From CANJSG01 sp038203875 (lineage in GTDB: Bacteria > Verrucomicrobiota > Verrucomicrobiia > Limisphaerales > CANJSG01): a stretch of DNA of 13,155 nucleotides. Of the stretch, positions 7,533-13,155 are shown one piece after another (the stretch's first letter is position 1; every line of letters starts with the position of its first letter). The position numbers were made by a program, and so were the translations under genes. The notes beneath the pieces are model-generated. The model was not told the origin of the DNA and did not search any database. It saw only the letters and a list, made by a program, of their open reading frames with translations. The stretch is from assembly GCA_038203875.1 (NCBI GenBank), contig JBBRDN010000124.1, positions 1-13,155 of the forward strand. The letters run 5' to 3'.

Positions 7533-9017
7533 TCAGGACGGCGGCGATGCGGAGGGCGGCTCGCCCTTTTGGGGGGCAGGCCCGGATTTGGCGAGGGTGA
7601 GCCGAGGCCGGCCGGCCGGGAAGAGCTTGTCCTTCGCCTCGGCCTCGGCGGCGGCGGCGGCAGCTTCATCGGCGGCTTGCTCCGCTTTCGTGGCCTCGGA
7701 TTCCTCCTGTGAGAGAACCTTGAGCATCTTCACCTCGGAAAGCGGGATCTTCAGTTCGTCCCTGTAGTATTCCATGGTGACGATGCGGGCGGTGGTCTCG
7801 AAGTCGCCGAAAAGCTCACGCGCCGGCACGTCGAGTTGGCAAATTCCCCCGGCCTCCATCTGGCGGGCCTGCCGCACGCGTTCCCCCGTGGAGGGATGGG
7901 TGTCGAAGAATCCGGCGGTGCCAAGGCCGATGGAATCTTCGATCTCTCGCCGCTTTTCTTCGGGGACGGATCCGTTCACCCGGTCAAGCAGCCGGGGTAG
8001 GCTGTCAGGCAGGCCATGCTCCTTGCGCCACGTCTCTGCAACCGATCTCCCGACGATGCCCCAGGCGGCTCCTAGGGAACCCAGCTTCCGGAAGGCCGAC
8101 TCGAAGGACTCGCTGCCGGCCAGCTGGATTTGGCACTGGTCGGCGTCGAACTCCATTTGCCGCGAGAGGAAAGCGCTTATGGCGGCTCCCGTCAGCATGA
8201 GCAAGCGTAGGATCAGGCGGGAAATCGCGACCGACAACTGGGCAAGGAGCACTGCGAAAGTCACGTAGCCGCTTTCGGCCTCGGAGGACAGGTCCTCCAG
8301 CTTCTCATCCCAGCCGTCGCGTTCGTGGACCACCCTGGCGAACCACATGTTTATGGCGTCGATCAACCAGCTCATCCGCATGGCCACGCCCTGCCGGAAG
8401 TGCCCGAACTCATGGGCTATCACCCCGGCCAGCTCGCGGGCCGAGAAACCGACCACCAACGGAAGCCCTATGGTCAGCACCAGCTCGTTGGTGAACAGGC
8501 TCCGGGCGTCCTTGAAACCGGCGGAGGCGTTCAGATCCGTCGTGAGGTCGATGCGCGCCGGGGCCGGGCTTCCCACCGCCAGGCAGATGCGGTGGATGAA
8601 CGCGTAGAGCTGCGGTTCAACCGCCGGGTTCAAGGCGAGGGGCTGGTTCCGCCGACCACGCGGCGCGAACAACGGCTTGACCATGAAGAGGACCAGGATT
8701 CCGCCCGCGAACAGCGGCGCGAGGTAGCAGAAAACCTTGATCAACACGAGCCGCCAGCCTAGCGGCCAGGCCATGATCGGCGCATAGGCATGGATCGCGA
8801 ACCAGTAGACACCCCACGCGGCCGCCGCGATGAGCGAGACGTAGACGAGCGGCAGGACAAGCATCGCCCCCGCGACGAGCAACAGTCCGAGTTGGTAGAA
8901 GAACGAAAGCCGCTTCGGCTCGATCGAGCCTTGGATCGAGTCGGCCGCCCAGTAGCTGGTGGCCGGCTGTTCGTGAAACGCTTCGTCCGGGAACTGTTCC
9001 GTCGCGTCTGATTCCAT
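7533..9017 (-). CDS. M48-family membrane zinc metallopeptidase
   Basis: 494-residue membrane protease of the M48 (HtpX/Ste24-like) family, which degrades or processes membrane or envelope proteins. The zinc site is intact: HEFGH at residues 202-206 (H202, E203, H206) and E289 in the downstream MEFDADQ motif as third ligand. Hydrophobic segments at about 40-75 and 92-113 precede the catalytic domain, and another stretch at about 251-285 lies between the two zinc motifs, as usual in this family. The N-terminal ~35 residues are acidic and soluble. The last ~55 residues are a disordered Ala/Glu then Pro/Ser-rich tail, including a run of six Ala encoded by a GGC-type triplet tract (about 7648-7663). 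It lies 77 bases upstream of the carbonic anhydrase gene. The start ATG has no clear Shine-Dalgarno. Substrate unknown. Confidence 0.92.
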   Translation of the reverse strand: MESDATEQFPDEAFHEQPATSYWAADSIQGSIEPKRLSFFYQLGLLLVAGAMLVLPLVYVSLIAAAAWGVYWFAIHAYAPIMAWPLGWRLVLIKVFCYLAPLFAGGILVLFMVKPLFAPRGRRNQPLALNPAVEPQLYAFIHRICLAVGSPAPARIDLTTDLNASAGFKDARSLFTNELVLTIGLPLVVGFSARELAGVIAHEFGHFRQGVAMRMSWLIDAINMWFARVVHERDGWDEKLEDLSSEAESGYVTFAVLLAQLSVAISRLILRLLMLTGAAISAFLSRQMEFDADQCQIQLAGSESFESAFRKLGSLGAAWGIVGRSVAETWRKEHGLPDSLPRLLDRVNGSVPEEKRREIEDSIGLGTAGFFDTHPSTGERVRQARQMEAGGICQLDVPARELFGDFETTARIVTMEYYRDELKIPLSEVKMLKVLSQEESEATKAEQAADEAAAAAAEAEAKDKLFPAGRPRLTLAKSGPAPQKGEPPSASPPS

Positions 9018-9098
9018 GATGAGGATGACAACTATTCGGCCGGGCCACAGGAGGCGAGCCGATTCCCCGCTTTCCCTGTTACCGCCAGGCAGCGCGGA

Positions 9099-9962
9099 TC
9101 AACCCTTTAGCCGCACGCCGGAATGGATCCGGTATTCGCTTGGGCGCCAGCCGATCCATTTCTTGAACGTGGTCGAGAATACAAAAGGGTTCTGGTAGCC
9201 GACGGCGTGGGCGATGGACTCGATCTTGTCGTTCGTGCTCGTGAGCATCCCGGCCGCGCGTTGCATCCGGAGATAAGTGATCTGCTGCATGGGACTCCGG
9301 CCCATCGAACGGCGGCAAAGGCGGCGCAGGTGTTCGGAGGAGCAATGCGCTTCCTTTGCCAGGCGGTCCAACGTCCAACCGTCCTCCAACTTTGCGGCGA
9401 CCTTGTCCCACAGTTTCCACAACCTGTCCTCGACCGTCCACGGTTGGGCGAAGCGTTGGACGTAGCCGTGCACGAGTTCGACCCAATGGTGCAACGCCGC
9501 GGGATCGCTTCCCGCTCCGACTTCATGCCAGAGCCCGGTGACCGCCGAAGCCAAAGCCTGTCCGTCGAACCGCGTCATCACCGGCGACGCGGAGTTGATC
9601 ACCGGCTTCTGGTCCGGTGGCTGTTCGTAGCGGACCCACGCAAAGTTCCAGCGCTTCCCAGGGACGGCATGGAACGCATGAGGGACGTGCGTCGGGGCGA
9701 GGCAGGCCATGCCCGCGCGGCAAACCTGCCAACGCCCGTCGAGGAGGATCCGTCCCTCGCCGCCGAAACACGCGAGAAGGTAGGTCCCACGGAGATTGGT
9801 CCGAACCATCCGGTAGGGGGCCGCGGCATCCGCCACTCCGACGTGCGCTATGTGGTGGAGTCCGAGCGCCGCGCAGTCATGGGAGCGGACAATCCACTCG
9901 CGGGTGTCCGGACCCACCACGCTCGTCTCCTTCAACTCGGCCGCTGTTTTCGGCGATGGCAT
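9099..9962 (-). CDS. AraC-family transcriptional regulator
   Basis: 287-residue regulator. The C-terminal ~100 residues are the AraC-type double helix-turn-helix: first helix pair around WTLDRLAKEAHCSSEHLRRL and second around DKIESIAHAVGYQNPFVFST, followed by FKKWIGWRPSEYR, the family's typical ending. The N-terminal ~150 residues resemble the cupin-like ligand-binding domain (GEGRILLDGRWQV, then a THVPHAF stretch), so it probably senses a small molecule. I chose the ATG at 9960-9962 (GGGA a few bases upstream). A start at 10025 is open but would leave only 11 bases before the divergent DUF5069 gene and adds a segment that looks like translated promoter DNA. Divergent to DUF5069 and upstream of the M48 gene, it could regulate either; neither is shown by the sequence. 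Ligand unknown. Confidence 0.9.
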   Translation of the reverse strand: MPSPKTAAELKETSVVGPDTREWIVRSHDCAALGLHHIAHVGVADAAAPYRMVRTNLRGTYLLACFGGEGRILLDGRWQVCRAGMACLAPTHVPHAFHAVPGKRWNFAWVRYEQPPDQKPVINSASPVMTRFDGQALASAVTGLWHEVGAGSDPAALHHWVELVHGYVQRFAQPWTVEDRLWKLWDKVAAKLEDGWTLDRLAKEAHCSSEHLRRLCRRSMGRSPMQQITYLRMQRAAGMLTSTNDKIESIAHAVGYQNPFVFSTTFKKWIGWRPSEYRIHSGVRLKG

Positions 9963-10036
9963 TTTTCCCGTTAGACAAACCGCACGCTGGGCCGCAACTG
10001 TTAGCGCGAACCCGGTTTTCAACAAAAGGAATCAAC
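9963..10036. promoter_or_regulatory. Divergent promoter region between AraC regulator and DUF5069 gene
   Basis: 74 bases that must hold the start signals for both divergent genes. GTTAG occurs twice in the same orientation at 9970-9974 and 10000-10004, 30 bases apart, and CCGCA occurs near 9980 and 9992. Such short direct repeats could be an AraC-type operator, but they are short enough to arise by chance. I see no convincing -35/-10 pair. Confidence 0.4.
10025..10030 (+). promoter_or_regulatory. Shine-Dalgarno site that fixes the DUF5069 start
   Basis: AAAGGA with 6 bases before the ATG at 10037 is the best ribosome-binding site in the window. It decides the start against a much longer in-frame reading that opens at 9617 and runs antisense through the AraC gene. 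Confidence 0.75.
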
Positions 10037-10480
10037 ATGGAAAAAATCGTTCCCCTCATCAGCTCCGGAACCGCCGGTCCTCTCGGCGTCATTCATCTCC
10101 CGCGCGTCTGGCAGAAGGCCCTCCTCGGCGGACTCGGTCGTTTGGCCGACGGCTACAAGGACATCGGCCCCGGCTACGACCAGATGGTCCTCGCGGCCCT
10201 CGGCATCGATGCCGACAAGGCCCGCGAGTTCATCCACTCTAAGAAACCGACCTACTCGCAGTTCGAGGCCTGGGTGAAGGCGTATCCCGGCGTGAAGCTC
10301 GACAAGGCGACCATCTACAAGAGCAACGCCGCCGTGATGGGCTACATCCACAAGGACGACGTGCGCCAGGGCATTCTCAAGGCCTCCGGCCTCGCCGACG
10401 ACGGCTCGGTCAATCCGGGCGCGGTCGACTTGAACAACATCGACGACTGGACCGAGTTCCACGCGTCGGTCGTGAAGTAA
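10037..10480 (+). CDS. DUF5069 domain protein
   Basis: 147-residue cytoplasmic protein of unknown function, recognised as DUF5069 by the pattern of a conserved (H)LPRVWQKALL segment, then an acidic/Tyr-rich middle (GYDQMVLAALGIDADKAREF) and a Trp-containing helix (FEAWVKAYPG). No signal peptide, no membrane segment and no catalytic motif is evident. Members of this family are common in Verrucomicrobia and related phyla and nobody has assigned a reaction that I know of. The longer frame from 9617 is an artefact: the protein starts at the ATG with a good AAAGGA site. It is a single-gene unit: divergent from an AraC regulator on the left, closed by a strong terminator at 10505-10535, and convergent with the DUF58 gene. 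Confidence 0.88.
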   Translation: MEKIVPLISSGTAGPLGVIHLPRVWQKALLGGLGRLADGYKDIGPGYDQMVLAALGIDADKAREFIHSKKPTYSQFEAWVKAYPGVKLDKATIYKSNAAVMGYIHKDDVRQGILKASGLADDGSVNPGAVDLNNIDDWTEFHASVVK

Positions 10481-10504
10481 TCCTTCAATTCGGATCAATC
10501 CCAG

Positions 10505-10535
10505 GGCGCCGCGGCAACGCGGCGCCTTTTCTTTT
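10505..10535 (+). terminator. Intrinsic terminator with GNRA tetraloop
   Basis: Perfect 9-bp stem GGCGCCGCG (10505-10513) / CGCGGCGCC (10518-10526), all G-C, closed by the stable GCAA tetraloop (10514-10517) and followed by TTTTCTTTT. It ends the DUF5069 transcript 25 bases past its stop. On the minus strand no T-run follows, so it is not an obvious terminator for the DUF58 gene. Confidence 0.93.
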
Positions 10536-10558
10536 GGCTTAGCGCCAATTGGAGAAGA

Positions 10559-11926
10559 TCAACGCTGGCCCAGCGTGGCGAGGACCTCTTGGATCCGGTC
10601 GATGGGAATGACCTTGAAGCGTTCCGGGTGGCCGCGCATCGGACCGAGCTCGAGCTTGGTGTCGGCGCCTTTCGGCACCAGAACGAGGACGATGGTCGGA
10701 ACCTGCATGCTGAGAAGTTTGCCGACGAATTCGCGCCTCGGTTCGTCCCACGACAGAAGGATGCAGACGCATCCACTCACCTGCGTGCCGTGCCCAAGCA
10801 CCAGCTTGGTGAGGTCGGAAAATGGTTTCTCCGGACTGACCTGGACCTCCGCCAATACTTCAAGCACACGCTCCGTCTGGCCGACGCCGCGGCCGACGGT
10901 GAAGCAGTAGGCGTCGGTTCCGACGAATAGCAGGTCGAGCAACGCCTCCTGCGTGTCCAGCGCGACCGCGAACGAAGCGGCCACGGAGACGGCTTCTTCA
11001 AACACGTCGAGGTCCGTCCCGAACGTATCCAGGACAAGCGCCGTGCGGACGAAGAACTCGTCCTGGAACTCGCGCACGATCGGCCTGCCGGTGCGGGCGA
11101 AGCTGCGCCAATGGATGTTCCTCAACGGATCACCAGGACGATAGTCGCGCAGCGAGATGAACTCCTCCGATTCGCCGACGGAAGACGCCTGGTTCACGCC
11201 ACCCTGCTGATACTTCATCTGCCCGGGCAGATCGATCGGCGGCAGCGCGTAGCGGTTCGGCAGGATCAGCACCGAGTCGGCGAGAGGCACGCGGTGCAGG
11301 GCCTTGACGAGGCCGAAAGGATCGGGCCGCGCGAGAACGGACGTGACAAGATTTAGCCGGCCGCGACGAAGCGGTTGGATCTCAACCGTGACATCGGTCT
11401 CGCGACCGGGTGGAAGGTCGGGCAGCGGCATCTCGCGGATCTTCGCGCTGCGTTTGCGCTCCATCAGCCAGCGGAACCGATGGAAGCCGACGAAGCGGTC
11501 CCAGGCATTCCGTTTCTCCTCGCCCGGTTCCCGGGCGTGCGTGAACTCGGTGAACGAGGGCCGGGGATCGCGCTGACGCTCGATCAGTATGAGGTTCTTC
11601 TCGGAGAACTTCCCGTCGTTCTGGAACCGGATCGAATAGCGCAACGGTTGCGCGACCGTGCCGAACCGCGGCATCAGCCGCCGCAGGCGCAGGCGGGGCT
11701 TGAAGCGCAACACGGAGCACAGGCTGATCAGCATGATCACGCCGAGCACGGTGAAGACCTGGTAGCCCATCGTCCGCGTCGTGTCCGCGCCGAGCGTGAG
11801 GGCGAAGAGCATGGCGGACCAAACAAAGATGCCCGGCAGGGTGAAGCGCCGCCGGAAACGTTCCGGCATCTCCGGAGTCGTCCGGTAGCTGCGGAACATC
11901 AGGCGCTTGATGGTCTCGACACCCAT
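10559..11926 (-). CDS. DUF58 domain protein (partner of MoxR)
   Basis: 455-residue protein with two hydrophobic segments near the N-terminus (about 31-46 and 54-73), then a soluble part. The family signature lies at about residues 250-290: FISLRDYRPGDPLRNIHW followed by RSFARTGRPIVREF. The C-terminal region resembles a von Willebrand A-like fold, but the expected metal-site motif (D-x-S-x-S) reads DTFGT in ALVLDTFGTD, so metal binding may be weak or lost. DUF58 proteins are usually encoded beside MoxR-type ATPases and are thought to be their membrane-linked partners in protein maturation or stress functions; the exact role is not settled. The gene starts 10 bases after the MoxR stop, so the two are surely co-transcribed. 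Its own end is convergent with the DUF5069 unit; no transglutaminase or further vWA gene follows. Confidence 0.92.
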   Translation of the reverse strand: MGVETIKRLMFRSYRTTPEMPERFRRRFTLPGIFVWSAMLFALTLGADTTRTMGYQVFTVLGVIMLISLCSVLRFKPRLRLRRLMPRFGTVAQPLRYSIRFQNDGKFSEKNLILIERQRDPRPSFTEFTHAREPGEEKRNAWDRFVGFHRFRWLMERKRSAKIREMPLPDLPPGRETDVTVEIQPLRRGRLNLVTSVLARPDPFGLVKALHRVPLADSVLILPNRYALPPIDLPGQMKYQQGGVNQASSVGESEEFISLRDYRPGDPLRNIHWRSFARTGRPIVREFQDEFFVRTALVLDTFGTDLDVFEEAVSVAASFAVALDTQEALLDLLFVGTDAYCFTVGRGVGQTERVLEVLAEVQVSPEKPFSDLTKLVLGHGTQVSGCVCILLSWDEPRREFVGKLLSMQVPTIVLVLVPKGADTKLELGPMRGHPERFKVIPIDRIQEVLATLGQR

Positions 11927-11936
11927 GGGGCGTGGC

Positions 11937-12902
11937 CTACTTGGGAACGGGCACTTTCTTGAGGAGGTCGTTGACCACGGAAACGCCGGTTAGTCCGGAG
12001 AACTTCATCTGCGGATCGAGGGCCAACCGGTGGGCGATGACGGTCGGGGCGAGTTCGCGGATCAAATCCGGGGTGACGAACGCCAGGCCGTCATGGAGCG
12101 CCGCCGCCTGCGCGGCCTTCATCAGCGCCAACGACGCACGGGGACTTGCGCCGAGATTGACTCCGGCAAAGGTCCGGGTGCCCGCGACCAGCGCCACGAT
12201 GTAGTGCTTCAACTCCTCGCTGACGCGGACGTCCGCGGCGGCGGCGCGCAGTGCGACGATCTCCTGCAGCGTCGAACAAGGCTTCAGGGAATCGAGAGGG
12301 TTCACCGTCTGCCGGGCCGAGAGGATCGACACCTCTTCGTTCTCCGTGACGTAGCCCAGCGTGAACTCCATGCCGAACCGGTCCATCTGCGCCTCCGGCA
12401 GCGGATATGTGCCTCGGAACTCCACGGGGTTCTGCGTCGCGATGACGAAGAACAGGTCGGGCAAAGCGCGGCGCTCGCCCTCGACCGTCACCTGTCCTTC
12501 GCCCATCGCCTCCAGCAGCGCGGACTGCGTGCGGGGCGAGGCGCGGTTGATCTCGTCGGCCAACAGGATGTTCGTGAAGACGGGGCCCTCGTGAAATTGG
12601 AACTGCTGCTCCCGCTGGTTGTAGATCGAGACTCCGAGGATGTCCGACGGAAGAAGATCCGGGGTGAATTGGAGGCGCTTGAACTCGGCGTCGATCGAGC
12701 GCGCGAGCGCCTTGGCGAGCGTGGTTTTGCCGGTGCCGGGATAGTCTTCGAGCAGCACATGTCCGCCGCTTCCGAGGGCGACAAGCAGCCGGCGGATCGT
12801 GTCCGACTGGCCGCTGACGACGGTTGCGATGTTGGCGGCGATCCGGCGAAAGGTATCCCTCGCCGCGCTGGGGTCGTGAATCACGAGAGGGTTTATCGGC
12901 AT
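11937..12902 (-). CDS. MoxR-family AAA+ ATPase
   Basis: Cytoplasmic AAA+ ATPase of the MoxR group, chaperone-like proteins that work with DUF58/vWA partners. With the ATG at 12900-12902 as residue 1 the protein has 321 residues. Walker A is at about 53-60 (DYPGTGKT), the FTPDLLPSD segment follows, Walker B is LLADEIN at about 113-119 with D116/E117, and the sensor-1 region is FFVIATQNPVE. The motif PLPEAQMDRF, typical of MoxR, follows. The C-terminal lid helices contain SPRASLALMKAAQAAA. An in-frame ATG 27 codons earlier (12981-12983) is also possible; it would place the start 9 bases after the upstream stop but adds Arg-rich residues outside the family's usual N-terminus, so I prefer the shorter form. 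Neither start has a good Shine-Dalgarno. The partner DUF58 gene starts 10 bases downstream. Confidence 0.94.
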   Translation of the reverse strand: MPINPLVIHDPSAARDTFRRIAANIATVVSGQSDTIRRLLVALGSGGHVLLEDYPGTGKTTLAKALARSIDAEFKRLQFTPDLLPSDILGVSIYNQREQQFQFHEGPVFTNILLADEINRASPRTQSALLEAMGEGQVTVEGERRALPDLFFVIATQNPVEFRGTYPLPEAQMDRFGMEFTLGYVTENEEVSILSARQTVNPLDSLKPCSTLQEIVALRAAAADVRVSEELKHYIVALVAGTRTFAGVNLGASPRASLALMKAAQAAALHDGLAFVTPDLIRELAPTVIAHRLALDPQMKFSGLTGVSVVNDLLKKVPVPK

Positions 12903-12992
12903 GGAGTGAATACGAGGCAACCCCGGATCCTGTTTTCGGAAACCAACTTTCGACCGGCCAAAGACGCGTTGCGGGTTCGGCATGCCGTCGGG

Positions 12993-13155
12993 TTACGCCT
13001 TGGCCCTCTTGCCAAAATTCCTCGCCAGTCCGTGGGAGGGTTTTTCGATCGCCCAATGAAAGATTGCTCCCACCAGCACAGCCAAGACCGAAGCCGCGAG
13101 GCAGATGAACAAGTTCGAGGGCTTGGCTCCGTTCCAGTCGACCCAGACCGTTCCC
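12993..13155 (-). CDS. C-terminal end of a probable membrane acyltransferase, cut by window edge
   Basis: A reading frame that enters from the right edge and ends in TAA at 12993-12995 (54 residues in the window). It has a hydrophobic helix (LFICLAASVLAVLVGAIFHW) followed by AIEKPSHGLAR and a Lys/Arg-rich end. A last transmembrane helix followed by an [Y/H]-x-(A/I)-I-E-[K/R]-P motif and a basic tail is how OafA/acyltransferase_3 proteins end, so this is probably a cell-surface or glycan O-acyltransferase. The identification rests on this short tail only. It lies 90 bases upstream of the chosen MoxR start, reads in the same direction and may or may not belong to that operon. Confidence 0.6.
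   Translation of the reverse strand, partial: GTVWVDWNGAKPSNLFICLAASVLAVLVGAIFHWAIEKPSHGLARNFGKRAKA

Noticed and set aside
9617..10036. Upstream in-frame extension of the DUF5069 gene
   Set aside because: It is the antisense of the AraC gene; the DUF5069 domain starts just after the ATG at 10037, which has a good AAAGGA site.
12903..12983. 27-residue N-terminal extension of MoxR
   Set aside because: Possible, but the added residues are Arg-rich, not typical of the family, and the domain begins after the ATG at 12900-12902. Kept as an alternative start in the MoxR entry.
12091..13056. 321-codon frame antisense-phase within MoxR
   Set aside because: Shadow frame in another phase of the MoxR gene with an Arg/Gly/Ala-rich translation and no motif.
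1..13155. tRNA, rRNA, CRISPR array, insertion sequence or phage genes
   Set aside because: Reading both strands showed no regularly spaced repeats, transposase motif, terminal inverted repeats or tRNA-like cloverleaf.

Overview
This is a 13.2-kb, high-GC (roughly 60-65 %) window that looks like ordinary chromosomal housekeeping and regulatory DNA from a bacterium, most likely a member of the Verrucomicrobiota. The taxonomic guess is inference. It rests on a DUF5069 protein, a Reg_prop/Y_Y_Y sensor kinase, a MoxR-DUF58 pair, and secreted proteins with many TPR or Ala/Pro-rich parts, in the absence of any clear plasmid, phage or transposon gene. Coding density is very high. No gene-free stretch exceeds about 160 bases, so there is no large unexplained region.

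Layout. (1) Bases 2-3159, plus strand: a two-component pair, a propeller-type sensor histidine kinase cut by the left edge, followed 11 bases later by a response regulator with a winged-helix output domain. (2) Bases 3164-5173, minus strand: three genes transcribed leftwards, a small lipoprotein, an M23 (LytM-type) peptidase overlapping it by 7 bases, and a double zinc-ribbon protein that meets the response regulator tail to tail. (3) Bases 5217-5360, plus strand: a 30-residue, extremely basic peptide gene with its own strong hairpin terminator, which also lies just past the end of the gene cluster that converges from the right. (4) Bases 5379-9962, minus strand: AraC-type regulator, M48 membrane peptidase, secreted beta-carbonic anhydrase with a long disordered tail, and a secreted TPR protein, all in one direction with gaps of about 65-80 bases. 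(5) Bases 10037-10535, plus strand: a DUF5069 gene divergent from the AraC gene, ending in a GNRA-loop terminator. (6) Bases 10559-13155, minus strand: the C-terminal end of a probable acyltransferase, then MoxR ATPase and DUF58 protein.

How the genes fit together. Much of the window concerns the cell envelope: a lipoprotein, a peptidoglycan-type endopeptidase, a membrane protease, a periplasmic carbonic anhydrase, a periplasmic TPR protein, and the MoxR-DUF58 pair. Regulation is represented by the kinase/regulator pair and the AraC protein. No single pathway unites the window, and I see no defence, CRISPR, secretion or biosynthetic system. The least explained items are the tiny basic protein with its terminator, the tail on the carbonic anhydrase, and the C-terminal half of the M23 protein.
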